Part shown: piece by piece, positions 42,330-51,629 of the stretch | Layout of the letters: each line of letters starts with the position of its first letter | Numbering within the stretch: the first letter of the stretch is position 1 | Source: Sporosarcina jiandibaonis | GTDB taxonomy: Bacteria; Bacillota; Bacilli; Bacillales_A; Planococcaceae | Direction: 5' to 3' | Assembly: GCF_013184495.1 (NCBI RefSeq) | Contig: NZ_JAAOIY010000003.1 | Coordinates: 62,001 to 126,000 of the forward strand | DNA: 64,000 nucleotides | Position numbers and translations under genes: made by a program | The notes under the pieces: model-generated | Database searches by the model: none | What the model saw: only the letters and a program-made list of their open reading frames with translations | Told to the model about the DNA's origin: nothing

Positions 42330-43247
42330 TTAAGGCAGTTCATTTCCCGCCGACCGGTAAATTTCATACCATTCTTCACGCGTCAAAACAATTTCAGACG
42401 CTTTCGCGATATTTGTTAGCCTTTCTGGATTCATCGTCCCCACAACAGGTTGAATTTTAGCCGGATGACGCAAAATCCACGAGGTAGCGATTGCTGACTT
42501 GGTAACTTCATATTTCTCGCTAATTTCTTGAAGTTTTGCATTCAGCTCTGGGAATTGTTCATTATCTATAAAAACTCCTTTAGATAGACCGCTTTGGAAT
42601 GGAGACCAAGCTTGAATGGTCATGTCGTTCAAGCGACTGTAATCTAGTATGCTTCCATCACGGTTTACCGCAGTTTCATGCAAGGTATTGACTTGCAAAC
42701 CCGCGTCAATCATGCAGGTATGCATAATGCTTAATTGTAATTGATTGGCAATTAAATCTTGTTCGACATACTTTTTTAATAGTTCGATTTGGTACGGGTT
42801 TTGATTGCTAACGCCAAAATGGCGTACTTTTCCACTCTCTTTTAATTGGGTAAAAGCTTCTGCGACTTCTTCAGGTTCAAAAAGAGCGTCTGGACGATGC
42901 AGTAAAAGAACGTCGATGTAATCGGTTTTTAGTCGCTTAAGACTTCCATCTACAGCCGTCAAAATATGTTCTTTGGAGAAATCATAAAAACCTTTACGAA
43001 TCCCGGCCTTTGTCTGTATGAACATTTTTTCACGAATTGCAGGATTCATATCAACAGCATCCGCAAAAATCTCTTCCGATTTACCGCCAGCATATATATC
43101 AGCATGATCAAAGAAGTCAATGCCAACTTCCAATGCATTATGTATGACATTTGCCGCTTCGTTTTTCGATAGTTTTCCCAGTCGCATGCAACCGAGAGAA
43201 ATAGCAGAGACATTCAGCTCGCTAGTACCTAATTTGATTTTCTTCAA
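42330..43247 (-). CDS. Aldo/keto reductase (YdhF-like)
   Basis: A 305-residue AKR TIM barrel, the same length as B. subtilis YdhF. The catalytic tetrad is visible: Asp and Tyr in 'DHADIYAGGKSEE', Lys in 'IQTKAGIRKG', His in 'LLLHRPDAL'. The NADP-binding C-terminal region is 'QPVVGTMNPERLTNIAKASEIVLTREEWYEIYR'. It reduces aldehydes or ketones, substrate unknown. TTG 43247 follows GAAGGGG; the GTG six codons upstream overlaps that site. Confidence 0.87.
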   Translation of the reverse strand: MKKIKLGTSELNVSAISLGCMRLGKLSKNEAANVIHNALEVGIDFFDHADIYAGGKSEEIFADAVDMNPAIREKMFIQTKAGIRKGFYDFSKEHILTAVDGSLKRLKTDYIDVLLLHRPDALFEPEEVAEAFTQLKESGKVRHFGVSNQNPYQIELLKKYVEQDLIANQLQLSIMHTCMIDAGLQVNTLHETAVNRDGSILDYSRLNDMTIQAWSPFQSGLSKGVFIDNEQFPELNAKLQEISEKYEVTKSAIATSWILRHPAKIQPVVGTMNPERLTNIAKASEIVLTREEWYEIYRSAGNELP

Positions 43248-43469
43248 TAAAACCCCTTCTTTCACTTGACATTATAATTAATAGTATACCATTATTAGTG
43301 TGGAATTATTTTCGGTCCATGCTATAATATTATTGTATATATAATAATTTGTGTGTTAGTTGGAGAATTAACGATTTTCATAGGCAAACGGAAAGCAAGA
43401 TTCCGTTCTCTAATGTATCATCCAAGAAGATTACTACAAACGTATTTTATAGAACGGAGCAGTGCTTAA

Positions 43470-44303
43470 TTGCTACATTATAAAACTCATATTTTAAGCC
43501 CGTCGCATGAGTGGGTTGTATTTCTCCACGGACTCGGCGGCAATTCAAATATTTGGTACAAACAAGTGAAGGATTTTAAAAAGCAATTTAATCTACTATT
43601 TATAGACTTAAAAGGACATGGCGGTTCTGTTGATTATAAACCGGAGTTGCTTAAGTATACATCTGAGGGACTTGCTGAAGATGTTGTTGATGTTTTGGAT
43701 TTTTTATTGATTAACAAGGCTCATTTTGCGGGAATAAGTTTAGGTTCAGTCGTTTTGCACAGTTTGCACATCCACGCTCCTGAACGGATAAAAAGCATGG
43801 TTTTGGGCGGCGCGATTATCCGATTTACGAAGTTTGCGAAAATGCTCTTGAAAACGGGCGATATGATTAAAGGTCTTGTGCCGTATATGTGGCTCTATAA
43901 GCTATTTGCATGGATTCTCATGCCGAAAAAACATCATCAACTTTCGAGAAATTTGTTCATTCGAGAAGCAAAAAAGCTTAGACGTAAAGAGTTTATCCGA
44001 TGGTACAAGTTTGCGGCAACTGTTCCGGATATTTATCCGCTAGTTGATACTGAAAAGAATGTAATTCCTAAGATTTATATCATGGGAAGCCAAGATTATA
44101 TGTTCATAGGGCCAGTGAAAGAAGACACAGTAAAAGACAAAGCGGCTACTGTACATGTTATTGATAAGTGCGGCCATGTTTGCAACATCGAAAAACATGA
44201 AGAGTTCAATCAAGTTGCCATAGACTTTTTTAACAATCGAATTCAATTGAAAGAAAAGAATGTTCCTGTTCCAAAACCAATCAGGCGTTATGTGACAATC
44301 TAA
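43470..44303 (+). CDS. Alpha/beta hydrolase
   Basis: A 277-residue alpha/beta-hydrolase fold protein. The oxyanion 'FLHGLGGNSNIW' is near residue 18, the nucleophile elbow 'FAGISLGSVVLHSL' has Ser near 93, the acid is probably in 'IMGSQDYMF', and the catalytic His is in 'CGHVCNIE' near 232. The lid region is basic and Trp-rich. It is probably an esterase or C-C hydrolase of unknown substrate. TTG 43470 follows ACGGAGC. A terminator (44316-44347) separates it from rnjA. Confidence 0.82.
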   Translation: MLHYKTHILSPSHEWVVFLHGLGGNSNIWYKQVKDFKKQFNLLFIDLKGHGGSVDYKPELLKYTSEGLAEDVVDVLDFLLINKAHFAGISLGSVVLHSLHIHAPERIKSMVLGGAIIRFTKFAKMLLKTGDMIKGLVPYMWLYKLFAWILMPKKHHQLSRNLFIREAKKLRRKEFIRWYKFAATVPDIYPLVDTEKNVIPKIYIMGSQDYMFIGPVKEDTVKDKAATVHVIDKCGHVCNIEKHEEFNQVAIDFFNNRIQLKEKNVPVPKPIRRYVTI

Positions 44304-44315
44304 TCATTCAAAGCG

Positions 44316-44350
44316 AAGCTTGCCATTTATCTTTGGCAGGCTTTTTTATT
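44316..44350 (+). terminator. Rho-independent terminator
   Basis: AGCTTGCCA...TGGCAGGCT then TTTTTATTAT. Confidence 0.85.
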
Positions 44351-44413
44351 ATCATAATTCACTTCTTCAAGGGCATACTTTATGTATTCATGTAAGGTAG
44401 GAGGATTTTATTC

Positions 44414-46087
44414 TTGAAGACGAATGAAAATACGTTGTCAATATTCGCTTTAGGCGGTATTAATGAAATCGGGAAAAATATGTATGTCATCCAATATGAA
44501 GACGACATACTTGTGATTGACTGCGGCTCTAAGTTTCCTGATGAAAGTTTGATGGGAATCGATTTGATCATCCAAGATATTTCCTATTTGAAAGAAAACC
44601 AAGAAAAAATTCGTGCAATCATTGTTACGCACGGCCATGAGGATCATATCGGAGGAATTCCGTATCTTTTGAAACAAATCAATATGCCGATTTATGCTTC
44701 TCGTTTAACGTTAGGGTTAATCGAACTTAGATTAAAAGAACATGGGTTGTTAAGAAATACTGAGTTGCAGATGGTAACTGGCGATTCAAAATTGGATTTT
44801 GGAACGATGCAGGTAGAATTTTTTAAAACACACCATAGCATACCTGATTGTTTGGGCATCGTGTTTCAAACGCCTCAGGGAGCTATTGTGCATACAGGCG
44901 ATTTCAAATTCGATTTTACACCTGTAAATGATGATAATGCCGATATTCATAAAATGGCTGAAATCGGTCGTAAAGGTGTTTTGCTATTATTGTCAGAAAG
45001 CACGAATGCTGAGCGTCCAGGTTTTAATCCTTCTGAACAGTTGATTGGCGAGCATATTGTAGATGCTTTTCAAAAGGCGCGAAGAAAAATATTCATTTCG
45101 ACTTTTGCGTCGAATGTGAGTCGGGTGCAACAAATCGTCGACGCGGCGGAAAAGACGAACCGAAAGCTGGCATTGCTCGGCCGCAGTATGGTGAACGTGG
45201 TGAAAGTTGCTTCAGAGCTTGGTTATTTAACGGTCCCAGAAGGCATGCTCATAGAGAAACATGAAATAAATCGCATGGATCCCGAACGCGTCGCGATTCT
45301 TTGTACAGGAAGTCAGGGGGAACCAATGGCGGCATTGTCACGGCTATCGAGTTCCAATTTCCGACAAGTAGAAGTTTTGCATGATGATACAGTAATTTTT
45401 GCATCTTCCCCCATACCAGGAAACGAAAAAAGTGTTTCTCGCATTATTGATAATCTATATCTCCTCGGGGCAAATGTGATTTATGGTTCGGGCAGTGAAA
45501 CGGGTATGCACGTTTCAGGTCATGCTTGTCAAGAAGAGTTAAAACTGATGTTGACATTAATGAAACCGAAATATTTCATCCCGGTTCATGGGGAGTACAG
45601 AATGCTCCACCATCACAAATTATTAGCCGAATCAGTTGGCGTGGAAAGCGAAAACATCTTCGTTATTAATAATGGAGATGTTGTTGATCTCACTGATAAA
45701 GTGGCCCGTCAAACGCGAAGTATACAAGCGGGGCATATTTTTGTCGACGGTCTGGGCATCGGCGATGTGGGTAACATGGTATTGCGTGACCGAAAACTTC
45801 TTTCTGAAGAGGGCATGCTTGTGATTGTCTTGAAAGTAGGTAAATCGGATGGCCAACTCATCGCTGATCCCGACACGATCTCCCGTGGTTTCGTTTATAG
45901 CCGTGACGCCGAAGAACTGATGAGTGAAATAAACGATTTAGTCATTAAAACAGTGGCTACATTAGAAAAAGCAAATGGAAATCGACAAAATATTATCAGG
46001 CAAAGTATCAAAAAAGAGGTCGACAAGTTTTTATATGCCCGGACCAAGAGAAGGCCAATGATTTTGCCGATTATAATTGAGATGTGA
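44414..46087 (+). CDS. rnjA: Ribonuclease J1
   Basis: A 557-residue beta-CASP metallo-beta-lactamase nuclease of the RNase J length. The zinc site motif 'VTHGHEDHIGGIPYLL' is near residue 73, 'VHTGDFKFDFTP' near 166, and beta-CASP motifs follow in 'LSESTNAERPGF', 'TFASNVSRVQQIVDAA' and 'SGHACQEELKLML...FIPVHGEYR'. It acts as a 5'-3' exonuclease and endonuclease in mRNA decay and 16S maturation. TTG 44414 follows GGAGGATTTTATTC. RpoY (YkzG), which often precedes rnjA in Bacillus, is absent here, so this may be a second RNase J1-type copy. No terminator follows before the repeat array. Confidence 0.9.
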   Translation: MKTNENTLSIFALGGINEIGKNMYVIQYEDDILVIDCGSKFPDESLMGIDLIIQDISYLKENQEKIRAIIVTHGHEDHIGGIPYLLKQINMPIYASRLTLGLIELRLKEHGLLRNTELQMVTGDSKLDFGTMQVEFFKTHHSIPDCLGIVFQTPQGAIVHTGDFKFDFTPVNDDNADIHKMAEIGRKGVLLLLSESTNAERPGFNPSEQLIGEHIVDAFQKARRKIFISTFASNVSRVQQIVDAAEKTNRKLALLGRSMVNVVKVASELGYLTVPEGMLIEKHEINRMDPERVAILCTGSQGEPMAALSRLSSSNFRQVEVLHDDTVIFASSPIPGNEKSVSRIIDNLYLLGANVIYGSGSETGMHVSGHACQEELKLMLTLMKPKYFIPVHGEYRMLHHHKLLAESVGVESENIFVINNGDVVDLTDKVARQTRSIQAGHIFVDGLGIGDVGNMVLRDRKLLSEEGMLVIVLKVGKSDGQLIADPDTISRGFVYSRDAEELMSEINDLVIKTVATLEKANGNRQNIIRQSIKKEVDKFLYARTKRRPMILPIIIEM

Positions 46088-46124
46088 GTAACGCTGTTAA
46101 CGGGAATGTTGTTGCGTCGCAATT

Positions 46125-46550
46125 TATTCTCGTATCGCGTGGGGTGCTCTCGTTACGCAGCCGGTTGTGCTCGTAACGTTTTCGCGCCCGATTTTATTCC
46201 CGTATCACATAGGTTTGCTCCCGTAACGCACGCGGTTATTCCCGTAACGCACGCGGTTATTCCCGTAACGCGATAGTTTATCCCGTAACGTTTTCGCGCC
46301 CGATTTTATTCCCGTATCGCATGGGTTTGCTCCCGTAACGCATGCGGTTATTCCCGTAACGCGATAGTTTATTCCCGTAACGTTTTCGCGCCCGATTTTA
46401 TTCCCGTATCGCACGGGTTTGCTCCCGTAACGCACACGGTTATTATCGTAACGCGATAGTTTTTTCCCGTAACGTTTTCGCGCCCGATTTTATTCCCGTA
46501 TCGCATGGGTTTGCTCCTGTAACGCATACGGTTATTCCCGTAACGGTTTT
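46125..46550. repeat. Tandem CCCGTAACG array with about 21-bp pitch
   Basis: Nineteen copies of the core CGTA(A/T)CG start at 46131, 46151, 46172, 46201, 46222, 46243, 46264, 46284, 46313, 46334, 46355, 46376, 46405, 46426, 46447, 46468, 46497, 46518 and 46539. Steps are 20-21 bp, with a 29-bp step at intervals carrying CGTTTTCGCGCCCGATTTTATTC. This makes a higher-order unit of 92 bp (112 bp once). It lies between convergent rnjA and the LysM gene. The frames that cross it encode only repeat-derived peptides. Confidence 0.92.
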
Positions 46551-46570
46551 GCGGTACTGTATAAACATAA

Positions 46571-46607
46571 AAAAAGCAACTATCCCTATAGAAGATAGTT
46601 GCTTTTG
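46571..46607. terminator. Rho-independent terminator of the LysM-3D gene
   Basis: AAAAAGCAACTATC...GATAGTTGCTTTT just beyond the minus-strand gene. Confidence 0.88.
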
Positions 46608-46611
46608 TCGT

Positions 46612-47508
46612 TTAGTCTAAAATTTTGATCTTAACTGTTCGCCGTCCCCAGTTGAGCGCATCTGCCTTGTGTTGTATGAAAACGTCGATGATGTTTCCTT
46701 TGATGGCGCCGCCAATATCGCCTGCGATGGCTTCGCCGTATCCTTCAACCCAGACGCGTGATCCAAGTGGAATCACTCTCGGGTCTACTGCGATTACTTT
46801 TTGGTTCGGATTGGATCGCAAGTCGATTCCGGTATAGGTGATTCCCGAGCATCCTTCGCAATATGCAGTATACGCCGTTGCAGTCATTGTCATCTCTCGC
46901 CCACTCGTACTCGTTGGTGGCGCTTTTGCAACTGTTGCTGTCGGTGCTTTTGTCTCTGCCTTTGCGGTTGGCGGTGGTGGTTGGGATTTTATCCTGGTCG
47001 GATGCAATTCAATATTCGCCACTGCGATTGAACTTTTTTCTCCGCTGACTGTTAATTGATCATTTGGATAGATTAAGTAACTCGTAATCTGATTCCATGC
47101 AATTAAATCATTCAATGAAATATCATGATCTTTAGCAATCTTAGAGAGTGTATCTCCTTTTTTAACAATATACTTTTTAACCTCTTTTTTCGCCTTACTC
47201 TCTTTCGCCTTAACCTCTTTAACTTCTTCTGTCTTAATCATAATCTTCTGATCCGGATGGATTAGACTGCTATTTAGCTCGTTCCAAACAATTAAATCTT
47301 TCACGCTCACATCTTTTTTCTCTGCTATCGCCCATAATGTATCTCCAGGTTGCACTTTATATATGATTGATGAAGGTTCAGGGTCGGGTTGAAACACCAA
47401 ATCAGAATCAAACTCGGATATTGGCAGGGGCAGTGCAGATACTTGTTCACTGACAAAGCTTATAGCCAAGGCTGAAATAATCGCAAACACTATAATGTAT
47501 TTTTTCAT
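46612..47508 (-). CDS. Secreted LysM-3D domain cell-wall protein (YocH-like)
   Basis: A 298-residue exported protein. A signal peptide (residues 1-25, 'IIVFAIISALAISFVSEQVSA') is followed by two LysM domains ('IYKVQPGDTLWAIAEKKDVSVKDLIVWN' near 48 and 'KYIVKKGDTLSKIAKDHDISLNDLIAWN' near 112). A Pro/Ala-rich linker leads to a C-terminal 3D domain ('MTATAYTAYCEGCSGITYTGIDLR...IAVDPRVIPLGSRVWVEGYGEAIAGDIGGAIKG') with its three Asp. LysM binds peptidoglycan; the 3D domain is that of YocH/MltA-like muralytic enzymes. AGGAGG precedes the ATG. Confidence 0.9.
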   Translation of the reverse strand: MKKYIIVFAIISALAISFVSEQVSALPLPISEFDSDLVFQPDPEPSSIIYKVQPGDTLWAIAEKKDVSVKDLIVWNELNSSLIHPDQKIMIKTEEVKEVKAKESKAKKEVKKYIVKKGDTLSKIAKDHDISLNDLIAWNQITSYLIYPNDQLTVSGEKSSIAVANIELHPTRIKSQPPPPTAKAETKAPTATVAKAPPTSTSGREMTMTATAYTAYCEGCSGITYTGIDLRSNPNQKVIAVDPRVIPLGSRVWVEGYGEAIAGDIGGAIKGNIIDVFIQHKADALNWGRRTVKIKILD

Positions 47509-47812
47509 ACTAATAAACTTCCTCCTCGTTTTAAAAATAGTGACATATCAACTAATCGATAGTTCACATGTGCACATTTTCATTTCCCAAAAGCACCTCT
47601 TGGCGATGGAGAGATGTTATTTCTCTACGAATAGTAGTAACCATGGCTACTAGAATATATACATTTAAGTGTTTGTCACTAGTAAATGTAATATTTGTAA
47701 TAATTTCTTTCTAGTGAAATTAAACATTGTTTTGTGTTTGAAAGAACATAATGAGAAGTTTCTGCGAGGCATACATATAGTAGAAGAGATTGTGAATATG
47801 AAAGGGGATTTT
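47509..47812. other. Divergent intergenic region upstream of katE
   Basis: 304 bp. I looked for a SigB promoter (GTTT-N-GGGTAT) and a PerR box (TTATAAT-N-ATTATAA) and found neither in convincing form. It is AT-rich with no gene. Confidence 0.4.
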
Positions 47813-49867
47813 GTGACAGATCACAAGAAAACCGATATTGAAAATAAGAAAGACAGGCAATTGGAGCAATTTCGGGTGGTGGACAAAGGAAAACGAATGA
47901 CGACCAATCAGGGGCTGAAAGTATCAGAAGATGAAAACTCGTTAAAGGCCGGCGTTCGTGGTCCGACACTTATAGAGGATTTTCATTTCCGAGAAAAGAT
48001 GACCCATTTTGATCATGAGAGAATTCCAGAAAGAGTTGTACATGCAAGAGGATTTGCCGCTCACGGGGAATTTGAACTGTATGAATCGATGAAAGAATAT
48101 ACGAAAGCGAAATTTCTTCAAGTACCTGGAACCAAAACCCCTACCTTCACTAGATTTTCGACAGTTGTCGGCAGTCGTGGATCTGCAGATACGGTAAGAG
48201 ATGTACGCGGATTTGCCACTAAGTTTTATACGGAAGAAGGAATATACGACCTCGTCGGAAATAACATTCCGATATTTTTCATACAAGATGCTATGAAATT
48301 TCCGGATGTGGTCCACGCAATAAAACCCGAACCCGATAATGAAATACCGCAAGCTTCTTCAGCACATGATACATTTTGGGATTTCGTTGCCAACAACCAA
48401 GAATCCGCTGCCATGATTATGTGGTTAATGTCTGATCGTGCCATACCAAGAAGCTTTCGGATGATGGAAGGCTTCGGTGTCCATACATTCAGATTTGTCA
48501 ATGACGAAGGAAAAGCGCATTTTGTGAAGTTCCATTGGAAACCGGTATTGGGCATCCATTCGCTTGTATGGGATGAAGCGCAGAAAATAGCAGGCAAAAA
48601 CCCGGATTTTCACCGGATCGATTTATGGGAATCCATCGAAAATGGGAACTATCCGGAGTTCTTGTTAGGTGTTCAAATTATTGAAGAGTCGGATGAGTTC
48701 ATGTTTGATTTCGACATTCTAGATGCCACGAAAATTTGGCCGGAAGAGATTGTGCCTGTAAAAATAATCGGCAAGTTACAATTGAATAAAAACGTTGATA
48801 ATTTCTTTGCGGAAACGGAGCAAGTCGCATTTCATCCGGGGAATATAGTTCCGGGAATCGATTTTACGAACGATCCGCTTCTCCAAGGAAGATTATTTTC
48901 TTATATTGATACCCAATTGATTCGTCTAGGCGGCCCGAATTTTACAGAAATCCCGATCAACCGTCCTGTTTCGCCTGTCCACAATAATCAGCGTGATGGC
49001 TATCATCGAATGACGATTAATGTGGGGAAGGTAGCGTATCATAAAAATTCGCTTGCAAACAATACACCTGCAACTTCAACTGCGGAGGAAGGCGGTTTCG
49101 TCCATTATCAAGAAAAAGTTGAAGGGAGAGTCATTCAGGCGCGAAGCGATTCGTTTAAGGATCACTTTTCCCAAGCACGATTATTTTGGAATAGCATGTC
49201 TCCTCCAGAGAAACAGCATATTATGAATGCGTTTATATTTGAAGTCGGGAAAGTGAAAAGTAAGAGCGTCAAGCAACAAGTTGTCGATATGTTCGTTCAT
49301 GTCGATAAGGAACTGGCCGCCACAATTGCAGATCATGTTGGCGTGAATCTTCCAAAAGGAGAACAATCAAAAGTTAGTGAAACATCACCCGCGCTCAGTC
49401 AAGCAAACACGAAATTTTATCCGTATACGTTAAGGGTCGGTGTGTTAATCGGAAATGGCTTTGATGCGGCTGAAGTGAGAACGGTCGTTACAGCTTTGTT
49501 GAACTCGGGCGTGCATGTCGATTTGATTGGAGAAAAGTTGGGGATTGTCCGAAGCAAGGACAATGTAAAAGGGAAAGTAACGCAAACATTCCTGACGACG
49601 GATCCTGTCTTATACGACGCGCTTTACGTCGTTGGTGGAAAAGCTGAAAACGATGCGAAGTTTCAAAGCGATATTGAGTACTATATCAATGAAGCATTTA
49701 AACATTACAAGCCTATTGGAATCGCGACGGGAGGGAACGAATACTTTGAAGCATCCGATGCAAAAGGAGGACCGGGAATTGTTTTTGCTTCGGATAATGA
49801 GGAATTTGAAAAGAATTTTATTCAAGCAATTGCCAAACAACGTTTTTGGAATCGTGATATATATTAA
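47813..49867 (+). CDS. katE: Large-subunit catalase (KatE type)
   Basis: A 684-residue clade-II catalase, near the 686 of B. subtilis KatE. The active site has '[23 protein letters not shown]' (catalytic His) and '[15 protein letters not shown]', and proximal haem '[15 protein letters not shown]' (Tyr ligand). From about residue 530 there is a class-I GATase/flavodoxin-like domain ('[34 protein letters not shown]'), typical of HPII catalases. It breaks down hydrogen peroxide. I take GTG 47813, which follows AAAGGGG; earlier in-frame starts at 47669 or 47798 have poorer sites. Confidence 0.9.
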   Translation: MTDHKKTDIENKKDRQLEQFRVVDKGKRMTTNQGLKVSEDENSLKAGVRGPTLIEDFHFREKMTHFDHERIPERVVHARGFAAHGEFELYESMKEYTKAKFLQVPGTKTPTFTRFSTVVGSRGSADTVRDVRGFATKFYTEEGIYDLVGNNIPIFFIQDAMKFPDVVHAIKPEPDNEIPQASSAHDTFWDFVANNQESAAMIMWLMSDRAIPRSFRMMEGFGVHTFRFVNDEGKAHFVKFHWKPVLGIHSLVWDEAQKIAGKNPDFHRIDLWESIENGNYPEFLLGVQIIEESDEFMFDFDILDATKIWPEEIVPVKIIGKLQLNKNVDNFFAETEQVAFHPGNIVPGIDFTNDPLLQGRLFSYIDTQLIRLGGPNFTEIPINRPVSPVHNNQRDGYHRMTINVGKVAYHKNSLANNTPATSTAEEGGFVHYQEKVEGRVIQARSDSFKDHFSQARLFWNSMSPPEKQHIMNAFIFEVGKVKSKSVKQQVVDMFVHVDKELAATIADHVGVNLPKGEQSKVSETSPALSQANTKFYPYTLRVGVLIGNGFDAAEVRTVVTALLNSGVHVDLIGEKLGIVRSKDNVKGKVTQTFLTTDPVLYDALYVVGGKAENDAKFQSDIEYYINEAFKHYKPIGIATGGNEYFEASDAKGGPGIVFASDNEEFEKNFIQAIAKQRFWNRDIY

Positions 49868-49871
49868 ATAT

Positions 49872-49907
49872 AAAAGCTGCTATCCTGGATTTTGGATAGC
49901 AGCTTTT
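49872..49907. terminator. Bidirectional terminator
   Basis: AAAAGCTGCTATCC...GGATAGCAGCTTTT between katE and ypsA, which converge. Confidence 0.88.
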
Positions 49908-50461
49908 CAATACCAATTTTTCATCTGTTCTTCTTCGGCAATTGCATTTAAGTCGTCCGGTGTAATTGTAAGCACTTGGTAATCTGTTGATTCCGCGAAG
50001 CGATCGGCAGCTTCTTTTATGAACTTCGGAGATCCCTCATTTTCAGAATCATAAAGAATAAGCATGCCATCAGAATTTCGAAGGAAAAACTTGTTTTTCT
50101 CGACAAACTGCCAAGGCGCTTCGTATGGCGTAGATGTAAGGCTTACGTGGTAATCCGCGTTTGCAATGATTTCATTGTATTTCATTTTATTTGCATCGTT
50201 CCAGTTCTTCTCTTGTTCAAGAAAAGGCGTAATGACTGCATATTTCAAGTCCGGGTAAAAATCTTTTAATTCGAGGACGACCTCAACCGCCCAAGCCTCG
50301 ACTCCAAGTTGACCGCTCACGATCACCCATTCTAGCCCTTCGTCCAATAAATCAAGAAATCGGCTTTTAATCGCTTTTTTTATATAATCAATTCCCGGGT
50401 GCTTATCATCGAATATCCCGAGTTCATGTTGTTTATAACCTGTTACCACTAACCGTTTCAA
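49907..50461 (-). CDS. ypsA: DUF1273/SLOG domain protein YpsA
   Basis: A 184-residue protein, near the 180 of B. subtilis YpsA. It has 'LVVTGYKQHELGIFDDKHPGIDYIKKAI', the nucleotide-binding 'WVIVSGQLGVEAWAVEVVLELKDFYPDLKYAVITPF', and 'ADYHVSLTSTPYEAPWQFVEKNKFFLRNSDGMLILYD'. SLOG-fold YpsA affects cell division and septum placement in Firmicutes. TTG 50461 gives the family N-terminus. The frame stays open to 50644, but that part coincides with the structured leader and terminator and is probably not translated. gpsB, its usual neighbour, is absent. Confidence 0.87.
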   Translation of the reverse strand: MKRLVVTGYKQHELGIFDDKHPGIDYIKKAIKSRFLDLLDEGLEWVIVSGQLGVEAWAVEVVLELKDFYPDLKYAVITPFLEQEKNWNDANKMKYNEIIANADYHVSLTSTPYEAPWQFVEKNKFFLRNSDGMLILYDSENEGSPKFIKEAADRFAESTDYQVLTITPDDLNAIAEEEQMKNWY

Positions 50462-50488
50462 AGTAAATTCCACTCCAATCCGACTAAA

Positions 50489-50519
50489 TAAAAAAGCCAG
50501 CTTCCACTGGAAACTGACT
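50489..50519 (-). terminator. Terminator in the ypsA leader
   Basis: On the minus strand AGTCAGTTTCC-AGT-GGAAGCTGGCT (two G-U pairs), followed by TTTTTTATTT, 28 bases before the ypsA start. It would act as an attenuator for ypsA or end an independent small RNA. Confidence 0.85.
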
Positions 50520-50724
50520 GAATGTAACTTATGTAGGTAAGCCGCCTCTGCCGTATTTATATAGAAAGTTTTAAACCACCACTCCTCAAAGTGGGTGTTC
50601 GCAGAAATTTTCCTGTTCGTCCTCATTAATGATGAACGAGGCATATCATTCCAATTTCGATGTAAAACTCCCTGTTTCAGTATAAAGGTTAAAACTTAAT
50701 AGTCATACGAACAATGCAGCTTGT
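50490..50724 (-). ncRNA. Structured ypsA leader or small RNA (unassigned)
   Basis: The minus-strand transcript of about 235 nt starts after TTGATT-N17-TATACT (see 50731). A closing stem GGGAGTTTTA (50663-50672 complement) / TAAAACTTTC (50564-50573 complement) encloses GTTC...GAAC with inner TCATTAATGA and a CCACT-N6-AGTGG hairpin. The terminator at 50489-50519 ends it. I compared it from memory with 6S, SRP, RNase P, T-box and the common riboswitches and found no match. Confidence 0.6.
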
Positions 50725-50730
50725 TACGTT

Positions 50731-50759
50731 AGTATACACCATTTTACACCATCAATCAA
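50731..50759 (-). promoter_or_regulatory. SigA promoter of the ypsA leader RNA
   Basis: On the minus strand: TTGATT (50759-50754), 17 bp, TATACT (50736-50731). Confidence 0.75.
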
Positions 50760-50847
50760 TGTTTAATATTTCCTCTCTGATTATCGTTTATCCTTTTTTT
50801 ATAATCTTGCATAAGATAAGACTACACGCGATTGGAGGTAAAAAGCG

Positions 50848-51468
50848 ATGGGCTTATTTATAAATAACAAGAAGCACCCTGCCATTTATAAAAATCATGA
50901 CAAACTCACGGAACCTAACCAGGCCGTTTTTAAACAAGACTATCTGTCCGAATTAATCGAAAAACAAAATCGGGCAAATGCTGAATTACAAAATTCACTG
51001 CAGACATTGGAGAAGTCATTAAAGAAACAAAATCGATTACAAGCGACTAGGGTGAAGAGAATAAGTTATGATGTTCGGGAATTAGCCGATAGACAGTTTG
51101 AACAAATCGATATTGGATATGATGTCACGAATTTATTGGAAACGCAGAGTAAACGCAATGCCGAATTAGCTGTAAAAATGGAGCAACAAATGGAATTGCA
51201 GCGAGATATGGTTCAGCAAATTGCTAATCAGGAAAGTTTTCAACAAGAAGTGATCAATCGTTTGGAAAATCAGGAAGCATTGACGGAGAAACTAATGAGG
51301 AAAGTCGATAATTTTCGTTCCATACTTTATGAACGCACTCATTTTCTCGCTGATAAAATCGAAGAGGGATATACCGCCACATCTACGTACGTTCACGAAT
51401 TAGTTTCGAGCACAGCATTGCCGCCGCTTCGGTACAAATTGAAAGATAGCGAGAAAAAGGTTGATTAG
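50848..51468 (+). CDS. Coiled-coil hypothetical protein (206 aa)
   Basis: A 206-residue, almost wholly helical, Gln/Glu/Lys-rich protein without membrane segments. Long heptad-like stretches run from about residue 28 to 150 ('LIEKQNRANAELQNSLQTLEKSLKKQNRLQ', 'RNAELAVKMEQQMELQRDMVQQIANQESFQQEVINRLENQEALTEKL'). The C-terminus ends 'STALPPLRYKLKDSEKKVD'. A GGAGGTAAAA leader precedes ATG 50848. It may be structural or spore-associated; I do not know the family. A very strong terminator follows. Confidence 0.75.
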   Translation: MGLFINNKKHPAIYKNHDKLTEPNQAVFKQDYLSELIEKQNRANAELQNSLQTLEKSLKKQNRLQATRVKRISYDVRELADRQFEQIDIGYDVTNLLETQSKRNAELAVKMEQQMELQRDMVQQIANQESFQQEVINRLENQEALTEKLMRKVDNFRSILYERTHFLADKIEEGYTATSTYVHELVSSTALPPLRYKLKDSEKKVD

Positions 51469-51470
51469 AA

Positions 51471-51516
51471 AGAGTGTCAGTCACAAATGATATTTGTGAT
51501 TCTGACATTCTTTTTT
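51471..51516 (+). terminator. Rho-independent terminator
   Basis: AGAGTGTCAG-TCACAAA...TTTGTGA-T-CTGACATTCT then TTTTT. Confidence 0.9.
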
Positions 51517-51553
51517 GATACATAATTTTAGTTTCATAATTATCAAAAAACAA

Positions 51554-51602
51554 TTGACCAAATTGGTCGACACGTGTTATTATGAAGTCGACCGGATTGG
51601 TC
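51554..51602 (+). promoter_or_regulatory. Promoter and two operators of the TetR-ABC operon
   Basis: TTGACC (51554-51559), 18 bp, TATTAT (51578-51583). The perfect palindrome GACCAAATTGGTC (51556-51568) overlaps the -35. A related site GACCGGATTGGTC (51590-51602) lies just after the -10, and both are flanked by GTCGAC-like bases. The spacing of 34 bp centre to centre suggests two TetR dimers on the promoter. Confidence 0.8.
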
Positions 51603-51629
51603 TACTAGAGTTGTAGCGGGGGTATTAAA

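Noticed and set aside
46205..46435. Minus-strand ORF of 76 codons (RYGNN/VTG repeats)
   Set aside because: It is only a reading of the CCCGTAACG array, with no ribosome binding site and periodic composition.
46125..46550. CRISPR array
   Set aside because: Repeat core is under 10 bp, linkers are about 12 bp and themselves recur, and no cas genes are present.
50462..50644. N-terminal extension of YpsA by 61 codons
   Set aside because: The frame is open but runs through a terminator and structured leader, and the family starts at 50461.
50490..50724. RNase P RNA, expected near ypsA in B. subtilis
   Set aside because: Far too short, and the P4 core sequences are missing.
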